From the NCBI GenBank assembly GCA_003244105.1, contig QHBK01000006.1:1-64000 (forward strand): a DNA stretch of 64,000 nt. Reading direction: 5' to 3'. This document shows positions 17,161 through 24,652 of this stretch, piece after piece; within the stretch, counting starts at the first letter, position 1; each line of letters opens with the position of its first letter. This stretch comes from Candidatus Eremiobacter antarcticus (lineage in GTDB: Bacteria > Vulcanimicrobiota > Vulcanimicrobiia > Eremiobacterales > Eremiobacteraceae). The notes under the pieces were generated by a model, which was given only the letters and a program-made list of their open reading frames with translations, was not told the DNA's origin and did not search any database. The position numbers and the translations under genes are program-made.

Positions 17161-17300
17161 TTCTGCTCCTCACGGGATTGCTTCCGAGAAACCGCCGGTT
17201 GGACGGGCGGTGCGACGCTTGGCCCGCGTTCGGGAAGCGGTTCGCATCTCCCTTAGAGATGAAGAGAGCCGAACAGCGAAACCGCGTCCAGCCGATCGCG

Positions 17301-17765
17301 ATGGGAGAATTTTTGACCGAGTACCGGCCCGGAAGTCCGGATGATTACCTTCTCGCCGCTGAGATGCGTCAAGAGATGGCGATAGAATTGGAAGGCGACT
17401 GGGACGCCGAGCATCCCGGGTGGCGTCAACGCTTTGCGGACTATTTCGCGCGACGGCAGGCAGCGGGTCGGGCGCAACTGTTCATGGCCGTGGAATCGGA
17501 AACCCCGATCGGCATGGCGATCGTATCGATCGCTGACCACTATCGGGCCGAGACCCAAGGCATCAGCTTCGGCTACGTCAACGGCGTCTACGTGAAACCG
17601 ATGTGGCGGCGACGCGGAATAGGCCGCCATCTGATGGACCTTGCCATTCGCTGGGCGCGTGGACGCGGCTGCGCAACGCTGCGGTTGCGTTCCAGCGATG
17701 AAGGGCGCGCCCTGTACGAGGCATTGGGATTTCGACCCAGCTCGGAGATGCAGCTACGCCTATGA
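17301..17765 (+). CDS. GNAT-family N-acetyltransferase
   Basis: A 154-residue acetyltransferase. The acetyl-CoA loop reads VYVKPMWRRRGIGRHLMDL (the R-x-x-G-x-G motif is intact), followed by GCATLRLRSSDEGRALYEALGF. The N-terminal EYRPGSPDDYLLAAEMRQEM matches the first helices of such proteins. The ATG at 17301 gives the usual N-terminus; an in-frame ATG at 17259 would add 14 residues, and neither has a strong ribosome-binding site. The substrate is unknown; small molecules or antibiotics are as likely as proteins. Confidence 0.82.
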   Translation: MGEFLTEYRPGSPDDYLLAAEMRQEMAIELEGDWDAEHPGWRQRFADYFARRQAAGRAQLFMAVESETPIGMAIVSIADHYRAETQGISFGYVNGVYVKPMWRRRGIGRHLMDLAIRWARGRGCATLRLRSSDEGRALYEALGFRPSSEMQLRL

Positions 17766-17917
17766 AGGCGTGCGCAGCTCAAAAAAACATTGCCAGTCGA
17801 ATGGATTGGCGCTAACATCCATTTCAAGGCGTCTCGTCCGTCCGAATGTGTCCCTGCGACGGCCGATCCATGCCGGACCCAGTGAGACTGCACCTGCAAG
17901 CTGTGAGGTGTTGGCAC

Positions 17918-19693
17918 ATGCTCCGCGGCCTTCTCGTATCTCTCGTGCTGTGCGTCATGCTTGCGGTCAGTTTTCGTACCACGGCCGAGACAAAGAGCCA
18001 CCCGCGCCCGCGATGGGGCGCTGCACAGCCGCAACAGGTAGCGTTGACACCAGCGCCTCAGCCGTCGGCGCCGGCGCCGCTGCCTTCGACGAGCCCTGCT
18101 TACGAGCCGGAGGAGCAACCGACACCGCATCGTGCGCTCTTCTATCAAATGTTTCACGCAACGGGAGATTCGGCATCGTGCAATGAGTACAATCGTTGGC
18201 CGATCAAGGCCGTTCGCGATGCGTTCGCTGCGGCGGTAGACTTGACGCCACAGAACAAGACGATCAGCGCGCTGCGAGCTCTTCCAATCCCGTCGCCGCA
18301 TCCGCTGCCCTCCGAGTACCCCGACCGCGTAGCTCCGGTGGAATATTCCACATATCGTGTATCAAACGTCACGTTGGTTTCCGTTTATCCGCCGGGCTCA
18401 GACCTTGACTATCATCTTGTCGTTCAAGATGCCGGCGGCAACCAGATGATCGTAGAGAGCACAAACCCGATTTGCGCGTCCGGCAGCCTGGTACTGAGCC
18501 AGATACAGACAGTGCGAGACTATATCGACAGCCACTTCCCCGTGGGTGCGACGATCATTCATCCAAACGTGGCTGTGAACGTTACTGGTGTTGGATTCTA
18601 CGACCCGTATACCGGTGAACAGCATCCTGCGAGCGGCCTGGAGCTTCATCCCATCCTATCGATAGCCATCGCAGGCTCACCGACGCCGGCGCCCACTTAT
18701 ACCCCGACGCCGACGCCAATACCAACACACACGCCGACTCCAACGCCAACGCCCACACCAACACCAACACACACGCCGACTCCTACACCGACGCCGACGC
18801 CCACACCGACCCCGACGCCAACACCGACCCCGACGCCAACACCGACGCCGACGCCAACACCGACCCCGACCTCTACTCCGACGCCAACGCCGACGCCAAC
18901 GCCAACGCCCACACCGACGCCAACACCGGCCCCGACGCCGACTCCAACCCCGACTCCAACGATAACGCCGACCACGGCGTCGAGCCCGATGCCAAGTCAA
19001 TCACCGACGCCCGTAGCGAGCACGCTACAAAGCGGTACCATCTATTATCCGGCACCAGAACCGGCGTCCACCGGCCTGTTCTACACATACGCGGGTGAGA
19101 GCGGTGATGTGTCCGAGCAGATGGAGACGATGCCGTCGGGATCGCTGACGAACGAAACGCTGGACTATCAGACGAGCCCCAACGACAATAGCTGGGGATG
19201 GATAACCGGCCCCAACGTACCAGGGATCCTATCGTGGCCGGCAGCCACCTATACGGTCACGCTCAACATCACGCAACCAAATCCGTCTATCCAGATCACG
19301 AAGGTGAGGATCTACCGGGTCGATGCTAGCGGAGGTCCTCGTTATATCGGGTTGCTGTCGCTTGGCGTTCTCGACGGACTGGCGCAACCTCTGACCAACG
19401 CGGGCGTGCTCACGTTCACGGTGAACGGCATCGCGTCTGTCGGGGACGTCACCGATAGATTAGCCGTCAAGTTCTACACCACAAACACGTCCAGTGGGCC
19501 GCAAACCTTCTCGTACGATCTCGGCACCGGATCCCCAACGCAAGTGATCGTTGCGCCGGTCGCGAGTCCCACACCGGCGCCGTCGGCATCACCCAGCGGG
19601 GGACCGACGGCGGCGCCATCATTTACACCGACTCCGTCGCCGACGGCGAGTACATCTCCGGCGCCTAGTCCATCCCCAACTGCAACGCTGTAA
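17918..19693 (+). CDS. Secreted protein with long Thr-Pro repeat linker
   Basis: A 591-residue exported protein. After a signal peptide ([15 protein letters not shown], residues 5-19) comes a Pro-rich stretch. A folded domain follows (about 90-255), with the pattern [35 protein letters not shown] and [11 protein letters not shown] Thr-Pro repeat of nearly 100 residues separates this from a second beta-rich domain (about 365-540), and a Ser/Thr/Pro tail ends the protein. The Thr-Pro rod probably spaces the domains from the cell or spans a wall layer; such linkers are often glycosylated. The ATG at 17918 has GAGGTG upstream. I do not recognise either domain by name. Confidence 0.72.
   Translation: MLRGLLVSLVLCVMLAVSFRTTAETKSHPRPRWGAAQPQQVALTPAPQPSAPAPLPSTSPAYEPEEQPTPHRALFYQMFHATGDSASCNEYNRWPIKAVRDAFAAAVDLTPQNKTISALRALPIPSPHPLPSEYPDRVAPVEYSTYRVSNVTLVSVYPPGSDLDYHLVVQDAGGNQMIVESTNPICASGSLVLSQIQTVRDYIDSHFPVGATIIHPNVAVNVTGVGFYDPYTGEQHPASGLELHPILSIAIAGSPTPAPTYTPTPTPIPTHTPTPTPTPTPTPTHTPTPTPTPTPTPTPTPTPTPTPTPTPTPTPTPTSTPTPTPTPTPTPTPTPTPAPTPTPTPTPTITPTTASSPMPSQSPTPVASTLQSGTIYYPAPEPASTGLFYTYAGESGDVSEQMETMPSGSLTNETLDYQTSPNDNSWGWITGPNVPGILSWPAATYTVTLNITQPNPSIQITKVRIYRVDASGGPRYIGLLSLGVLDGLAQPLTNAGVLTFTVNGIASVGDVTDRLAVKFYTTNTSSGPQTFSYDLGTGSPTQVIVAPVASPTPAPSASPSGGPTAAPSFTPTPSPTASTSPAPSPSPTATL
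18680..18970. repeat. ACNCCN hexanucleotide tract coding for (Thr-Pro)n
   Basis: About 290 bases of degenerate hexamer repeats (ACGCCG, ACGCCA, ACACCG, ACCCCG and the like) encode the Thr-Pro rod of the surrounding gene. Third positions vary, so the tract is old or selected to limit slippage. Occasional interruptions encode Ile, His, Ser and Ala. It is not a CRISPR array: units are six bases and there are no spacers. Confidence 0.85.
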
Positions 19694-19700
19694 GCGCATA

Positions 19701-20372
19701 TTGCCTGGCTGGGCGCTCTCGCACGGTTGGTTCTGGATCGGCATTTTCGCTCTCGGCTGTTACCATGGCATCAATCCCGGCATGGGATGGCTCTTCGCAG
19801 TCGCGCTGGGTCTGCAAGAGAAATCTCGGCGCACCGTCTTTCAATCGCTGCCGCCAATCACGTTAGGCCATCTCGCCTCAGTGTTCTCAATCGTCGCGCT
19901 TGCCGCGATCGGGCGTCAGGAGTTGTCCCAGAGCACGATGCGGTACGCCAGCGCCGTCTTTCTTGTCGGGTTTGGTCTGTACCGCGGCATCCGCGCTCGG
20001 CACCCGCGTTGGGTCGGAATGCGAGTCGGTTTCTGGGGCTTAGCGTTATGGGCTTTCATCATGTCCACGGGTCACGGCGCGGGCCTCATGCTGCTGCCAT
20101 TTCTGCTCGGCTCGTGTGCGGGAGCAAACGTTCACCACATGGGTATGGGAATGGGAGCAAGCGCCCAGCTGCCGTTCGACATCTGGATACTAGCTGTCGC
20201 GCTGCATACCGTCGGTTATCTGCTCACCATGATTGTGGTCGCTTACTCCGTCTATGAAAAGTTCGGCGTGCGAATTCTCAAGGCCGGTTGGTTTAATTTC
20301 GATCTGGTATGGGCGCTGGCGCTCGTCGTCAGCGGTATCTTCTTGGCGTTTCGAGTGACAGGGTTTCCGTAA
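19701..20372 (+). CDS. Polytopic membrane protein, NicO/TauE-like, possible metal transporter
   Basis: A 223-residue membrane protein with about six hydrophobic helices. Conserved-looking histidines sit in helix contexts: CYHGINPGMGW, LGHLASV, STGHGAGLM and LHTVGYL. A loop HHMGMGMG is rich in His and Met. The HGxxPG pattern recalls NicO/RcnA-type nickel-cobalt exporters and TauE-like transporters. The only standard start after the preceding gene is TTG at 19701, eight bases past its stop; no strong ribosome-binding site is seen. The next gene, 53 bases on, is an SBP56 protein, a family reported to use copper in methanethiol oxidases. Supplying or removing metal for it is a plausible inference. 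Confidence 0.6.
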   Translation: MPGWALSHGWFWIGIFALGCYHGINPGMGWLFAVALGLQEKSRRTVFQSLPPITLGHLASVFSIVALAAIGRQELSQSTMRYASAVFLVGFGLYRGIRARHPRWVGMRVGFWGLALWAFIMSTGHGAGLMLLPFLLGSCAGANVHHMGMGMGASAQLPFDIWILAVALHTVGYLLTMIVVAYSVYEKFGVRILKAGWFNFDLVWALALVVSGIFLAFRVTGFP

Positions 20373-20425
20373 CCGTCTGGGATAGACCCCAAGCCCCTTT
20401 CAAGAAACCGCAAGAGAGGTCTGCG

Positions 20426-21823
20426 ATGCAACTGCAAATGCGACCCGATCCCACTTTTTATCCATCCGCCCGACTTGCGATGCAAGCGCCTCGCGAAAAG
20501 CTTGCGTATGTCGCGATGCTGAGCGCCGACGGCAACGGCACGCGCGACGGGCTGGCAGTCGTGGATGTCGATCCGGATTCGAAATCGTACGGCAAGCGGA
20601 TCGGCGAGCTGGTGGTGACGGAGACCGGCGACGAGCTCCATCACTTCGGCTGGAACGCGTGCAGCGCGGCGCTGTGCCCGTACGCGCCCCATCCTCATGT
20701 AGAGCGCCGCTACCTCTTGCTGACGGGGCTGCGTTCTTCGCGCATCTACGTCGTGGACACCAAACCCGACCCGCGCAAACCGCACATCGTGAAGACGATC
20801 GAGCCGGACCAAGTGAAGAACCGCAGCGGCTATTCACGACTGCACACGACGCATTGCGGACCGGACGGCATCTACATGAGCGCGCTGGGCTCAGCGGACG
20901 GTACCGGACCCGGCGGCGTGCTGATCCTGGATCATTACAATTTCGACGTCCTGGGCCGGTGGGAAGTCGACCGGGGGCCGCAGTACCTCGCATACGATTT
21001 TTGGTGGCACCTCGGGCACGACGTCATGGTCACAAGCGAATGGGGCACGCCCGACATGATCGAGGACGGTCTCAACCCCGAACTGCTGCTCGGCGGCAAG
21101 TACGGCCACCAGCTGCATTTTTGGGATTTCCGCAAGCGCAAGCACCTGCAGACGGTGGATTTCGGGGCGGAGAACCAAGCCGTACTGGAACTGCGTCCTT
21201 CGCATAACCCGACGAATACGTACGGCTTTGTCAACGTGGTCATCTCGCTCAAAGATCTCTCGAGTTCCATCTGGGTGTGGCATCGCGACAATGGCAAGTG
21301 GGCTGCCACCAAAGTCATCGACATACCCGCCGAGCCCGCTGATGCGGAAAAGCTGCCGCCGCTTCTCAAAGGATTCAACGCCGTGCCTCCGCTGTTGGCG
21401 GATATCGATCTCTCGCTCGACGATCGCTTCCTGTATGCGTCATGCTGGGGAACGGGGGAAATGCGTCAATACGACGTCTCCGATCCGTTCAAGCCGAAAC
21501 TCGTGGGCTCGGTGCATCTCGGCGGCATCGTGCGGCGGACACCGCACCCGGCCAAACCGGACCAGCCGCTCAACGGCGGACCGCAGATGGTGGAGATCAG
21601 CCGCGACGGCAAGCGCATCTACTTCACGAACTCGCTCTACCGCAGTTGGGACGACCAGTTCTATCCTGACGGCGTCAAGAGCTGGATGGTGAAGTTCGAC
21701 GTCGGGGCCGAAGGGGGGATCACGCCGGACAACAAGTTCTTCTTGGAGTTCAACGACCGTCGTGCGCACCAAGTGCGGCTGGAAGGCGGCGACTCCTCCT
21801 CAGACTCGTACTGCTATCCGTGA
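20426..21823 (+). CDS. SBP56 selenium-binding protein / methanethiol oxidase family
   Basis: A 465-residue beta-propeller protein of the SBP56 family. Bacterial members of this family (MtoX) oxidise methanethiol to formaldehyde, hydrogen sulfide and hydrogen peroxide, and human SELENBP1 does the same. Diagnostic stretches are LHHFGWNACSAALCPY, SRLHTTHCGPDG, YDFWWHLGHDVMVTSEWG and LDDRFLYASCWGTGEMRQYD, whose His and Cys residues are proposed metal ligands. No signal peptide is visible, unlike the periplasmic MtoX. An AGAGAGG ribosome-binding site precedes the ATG. The membrane protein before it is probably cotranscribed. The SCO1-type copper chaperone seen beside some MtoX genes is absent. Confidence 0.9.
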   Translation: MQLQMRPDPTFYPSARLAMQAPREKLAYVAMLSADGNGTRDGLAVVDVDPDSKSYGKRIGELVVTETGDELHHFGWNACSAALCPYAPHPHVERRYLLLTGLRSSRIYVVDTKPDPRKPHIVKTIEPDQVKNRSGYSRLHTTHCGPDGIYMSALGSADGTGPGGVLILDHYNFDVLGRWEVDRGPQYLAYDFWWHLGHDVMVTSEWGTPDMIEDGLNPELLLGGKYGHQLHFWDFRKRKHLQTVDFGAENQAVLELRPSHNPTNTYGFVNVVISLKDLSSSIWVWHRDNGKWAATKVIDIPAEPADAEKLPPLLKGFNAVPPLLADIDLSLDDRFLYASCWGTGEMRQYDVSDPFKPKLVGSVHLGGIVRRTPHPAKPDQPLNGGPQMVEISRDGKRIYFTNSLYRSWDDQFYPDGVKSWMVKFDVGAEGGITPDNKFFLEFNDRRAHQVRLEGGDSSSDSYCYP

Positions 21824-21826
21824 TCG

Positions 21827-22351
21827 TCAGTTTGCGCCGATAGCCCGCCAGCCGTTCGGGTAATCGCGGACGAGCCCCCATTGGTCGACGTCAAGGTCGG
21901 CATGGAAGCTGCCGCTTTGGTACCGGTAGCGCGCCTCTGAGAGCCGAGTATAGCTCTGCTGCAGCGGTTCTATGGAGAAGCCGGGGTAGCGGACCCACGC
22001 GCACGTGATGCGAGCCGTTTGGCCTACGTCTAACTTGAGGCGATGGATCGGCAGCGTATTGGTGGACGGCGTGAATTCCAAGTCCAGCTCCGCGCAGCCG
22101 AGCAGATCCTCGCGACGCAGCTCGAGCTGCCGCCGCTCGGCGCCGGCAGCCGCGACGATCCGGCACGAGCGCGTCTCGAACTTCTCGTCGCAAGCTATAT
22201 GGTAATCGATCAGCTGAGCGCGTCCGGCGTGAGAGAGGATGACATGCCCCGCCAGTGAGCAGCCGCCGCCATCATGGCTGAGGGTGAAGTACTCCATACC
22301 GAGGCCGTCGTAACGGGCCCACGCGCGGACTTGGGCGAGCAAAGACGTCAT
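21827..22351 (-). CDS. Putative glycolipid-binding family protein
   Basis: A 174-residue protein matching in outline the putative glycolipid-binding family (PF06475 type). It starts with a WARYDGLGMEYFTL strand and carries the pattern AQLIDYHIACDEKFETRSCRI. It continues with DLEFTPSTNTLPIHRL and ends with WVRYPGFSIEPLQQSYTRL, then YRYQSGSF. Members are widespread but their role is unproven; the name comes from one mycobacterial study. The ATG at 22351 follows AGGGAG at a good distance; an upstream start at 22456 lacks this. It converges tail to tail with the SBP56 gene. Confidence 0.75.
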   Translation of the reverse strand: MTSLLAQVRAWARYDGLGMEYFTLSHDGGGCSLAGHVILSHAGRAQLIDYHIACDEKFETRSCRIVAAAGAERRQLELRREDLLGCAELDLEFTPSTNTLPIHRLKLDVGQTARITCAWVRYPGFSIEPLQQSYTRLSEARYRYQSGSFHADLDVDQWGLVRDYPNGWRAIGAN

Positions 22352-22540
22352 ATTCACGCTCCCTTGGAACTTTTGCAAACCTGCAGTATGAGAGTACAAG
22401 CATACATTTTCGATGCAAGCGTTCTCATCCAAGCCAAGTCTCATTGGTGTTCTCAATGTTTGCGATCGGCGTCAGCGTTTGGGTGCTGATTGGTTCGCAC
22501 TTTTTGCGCTTGTTGAGCAGATAGAGGTTTGATCAGCGTC

Positions 22541-22572
22541 TTGACGGATTTACAGATTTGTAGTATTATAAT
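22541..22572 (+). promoter_or_regulatory. Sigma-70-type promoter of the Xre-RES toxin-antitoxin pair
   Basis: TTGACG (22541-22546) and TATTAT (22564-22569) are separated by 17 bases, with TATAAT overlapping at 22567-22572. The stretch is much richer in A and T than its surroundings. Just downstream GTTTTGTAAAAC (22583-22594) and related TTACA/TTGTAG elements form inverted repeats, the expected site for autoregulation by the antitoxin. Confidence 0.7.
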
Positions 22573-22611
22573 AAAAGTGTGTAGTTTTGTAAAACATCCG
22601 GAAATCCCTTT

Positions 22612-23025
22612 ATGAACACGTCGACCGCTCGTCGCGACCTTCCGGGTGCGCCCGTTCAACGATCCTCGAGCAAGCCGCCCTTGCAAGCTTTCTTCCGCAT
22701 CGCAGCCCTCTGGCAGTTGAGCCCGGAGCAACAGATGAAGCTGCTGGGGCTGCAAGCGCCGTCAACGTTCTATAACTGGCGCAAGTCCGCGCCGGCCACG
22801 CTGCCGCGCGATACGATTGAACGGATCTCCTATGTGTTGGGCATCTACAAAGCATTGCAGATCCTCATCCCTGACCCTCGCAGCGCTGATGCCTGGATAA
22901 AGAAGCCGAACCGTGCGCCGCTGTTCAATGGCAAGAGCGCGCTCGCACGCATGCTCACGGGCAATGTCTCCGACCTATACGTCGTGCGCCAATATCTCGA
23001 CGCGCATCGCGGCGGATGGAGCTAG
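22612..23025 (+). CDS. Xre/MbcA/ParS-type antitoxin of a RES toxin
   Basis: This 137-residue protein has a helix-turn-helix region near 35-85 (SPEQQMKLLGLQAPSTFYNW, then IERISYVLGIYKALQIL). Its C-terminal toxin-binding domain is recognised by APLFNGKSALARMLTGN and VVRQYLDAHRGGW. It should bind and neutralise the RES toxin encoded next, and repress its own promoter as a complex. The toxin start codon lies inside its last codons (10-base overlap), the usual antitoxin-first order. An AT-rich promoter precedes it. Confidence 0.92.
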   Translation: MNTSTARRDLPGAPVQRSSSKPPLQAFFRIAALWQLSPEQQMKLLGLQAPSTFYNWRKSAPATLPRDTIERISYVLGIYKALQILIPDPRSADAWIKKPNRAPLFNGKSALARMLTGNVSDLYVVRQYLDAHRGGWS

Positions 23026-23699
23026 ACCTTGTCGTCCGCCGGGTGGAGTGGAAACCATGCTGGCGCATCATTCCGACACGCCTGCCGCGCATCAACGTCT
23101 ACGGCCGTATCGCTTCCGCCGATGACTTCGCTGCCTTGGACGCAGTGGAGCAGCTGACGAACGAACGGGCGCGCATGCACGCCGGTGGGTCCTACGGGAA
23201 AAACGTGGCAAGAGACTGCGGTGCGGAGATCATTCTTGCTCCGTTCGCGCATCCCAATCCGAACGGCAGCCGCTACTCCGATGGTTCGTACGGCGTCTTG
23301 TACGCGGCCCGCACCTTGGCGACGTCGATCGGGGAAACCCGCTACCACCGCGAACGCTTTCTGCGATACACGGACGAGCCGGAGATGTTCCTGCCCATGC
23401 GCGCGTTCAAGCTGGACGCGGATGGCAAATTCCACGATCTGCGCGGCCACAGGCGTGCTCTGCCGGCCGTCTACTCGGCCACCAGCTACGCTGCCTCGCA
23501 GCCCCTGGGGAAGCGCCTGCACGAGCGTGGTTCTCACGGGCTCGCGTACGACAGCGTTCGCCACGACGGAGGTCAGTGCGTGGCAGCCTTCGAGCCCGCT
23601 CCTTTTTCTCGCTGCCGTGTGGGCCGCGAGCTGCTGTATCTGTGGAACGGCGACAGCATCACGGACGTGTTGTTTCTCTCACGAGGCGCCGGCGCCTGA
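23016..23699 (+). CDS. RES-domain toxin (NAD-degrading type)
   Basis: A 227-residue RES-domain toxin. Characterised relatives (MbcT, and Res of Pseudomonas and Photorhabdus) destroy NAD+. The three invariant residues that name the family are visible: Arg in the N-terminal PRINVYGRIA region, Glu in YAARTLATSIGETRYH, and Ser in VYSATSYAASQPLG. GLAYDSVRHDGGQCVAAFEP is the conserved C-terminal block. The frame is intact, so the toxin is probably active. Its end overlaps the rsmI reading frame, so either rsmI is coupled to it or the pair inserted directly before rsmI. Confidence 0.92.
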   Translation: MELDLVVRRVEWKPCWRIIPTRLPRINVYGRIASADDFAALDAVEQLTNERARMHAGGSYGKNVARDCGAEIILAPFAHPNPNGSRYSDGSYGVLYAARTLATSIGETRYHRERFLRYTDEPEMFLPMRAFKLDADGKFHDLRGHRRALPAVYSATSYAASQPLGKRLHERGSHGLAYDSVRHDGGQCVAAFEPAPFSRCRVGRELLYLWNGDSITDVLFLSRGAGA

Positions 23700-24580
23700 A
23701 GCCGGACGCCGCAAGCGCCGGTCGCGCGGCGGCGGCGCGTGGGCGCCTTCTCGTCTGTCCTACTCCCCTCGGCAATCTGGAAGACATAACGCTGCGCGTG
23801 CTGCGGGCTCTTCGCGAATGCGACGTCATCTTCGCCGAAGACACCCGGGTGACGCGCAAGCTCTTACAGCACTTCGACATCCGTAAACCCCTACGAAGCT
23901 TCCACGAACGCGTGGAAGCGCACCGAGTCGGAGAGCTGCGCGAGCACTTGGATGAGGGCAAGACAGTCGCAGCGGTCACTGACGCGGGCACGCCGGGCAT
24001 ATCGGATCCGGGCGCGGCGCTCGTCCGGACCGCCCGGGCGCACGGAGCGACGGTCGAGGTCTTGCCCGGTCCGAGCGCCGCGCTGTCGGCGATCGTGCTA
24101 TCAGGTTTTGAGTGCAGCACATTCCGGTTCGATGGTTTTCCGCCGCGCAAGCCCGGTGAGCGGCGCGCCTACCTGCAGGCGCTCGCGAGCGAGCAGCGCC
24201 CAGTGATATGGTTCGAGGCGCCCAGCCGCGTCGTGGCGCTGCTGCACGAGCTGGCGGCCGTGCTGCCCGACCGCAACCTGTTCGTGGTTCGCGAGTACAC
24301 CAAAAAGTTCGAGCAGCAGCTCGTGGGGACGGCTACGGAGATCGACGCGCGCTTGAGCAAACCGGCGCGCGGCGAGTTCACCTTGGTGCTGGCGGGAACC
24401 GCGCGACATGCTGCGCCCGGTGATGCACTGGCCGCAAGCGAGGAGTCTGGAATCCGAGCGGCAGCGGGGCTGCTCCGGCGCGCAGGGGTGGGCGTCAAAG
24501 ACGTCGTGGATGCGTTGCGACTCATCACCGGCCGATCGAAAAACTCTCTCTACCGGCTCACGCTCGACAGCTCCGACTAG
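23642..24580 (+). CDS. rsmI: 16S rRNA (cytidine-1402-2'-O)-methyltransferase RsmI
   Basis: RsmI methylates the ribose of C1402 in 16S rRNA, using S-adenosylmethionine. The signature LLVCPTPLGNLEDITLRVL is followed by AEDTRVTRKLLQHFDI, VTDAGTPGISDPGAALV and LPGPSAALSAIVLSGF, all typical. The C-terminal GVKDVVDALRLITGRSKNSLYRL is also family-like. The start is uncertain: GTG at 23642 lies inside the RES toxin gene, and there is no standard start between the toxin stop and the conserved region. A CTG at 23696, forming CTGA with the toxin stop, would give an MKPDAASAG start of ideal length. Confidence 0.92.
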   Translation: MERRQHHGRVVSLTRRRRLKPDAASAGRAAAARGRLLVCPTPLGNLEDITLRVLRALRECDVIFAEDTRVTRKLLQHFDIRKPLRSFHERVEAHRVGELREHLDEGKTVAAVTDAGTPGISDPGAALVRTARAHGATVEVLPGPSAALSAIVLSGFECSTFRFDGFPPRKPGERRAYLQALASEQRPVIWFEAPSRVVALLHELAAVLPDRNLFVVREYTKKFEQQLVGTATEIDARLSKPARGEFTLVLAGTARHAAPGDALAASEESGIRAAAGLLRRAGVGVKDVVDALRLITGRSKNSLYRLTLDSSD

Positions 24581-24652
24581 AACGCGTGCCGGCCCCGGTG
24601 GGCGCAGCGCGGCAGGGCAGGCATATCATCGTTCCGGCTGAATGAAGCGCAC

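Noticed and set aside
18680-18970. Possible CRISPR array
   Set aside because: The repeat unit is six bases and degenerate, without spacers, and it codes for Thr-Pro in frame.
18697-18975. Minus-strand frames of Val-Gly or Arg-Trp repeats
   Set aside because: They are mirror images of the Thr-Pro repeat tract in the plus-strand gene and have no ribosome-binding site or domains.
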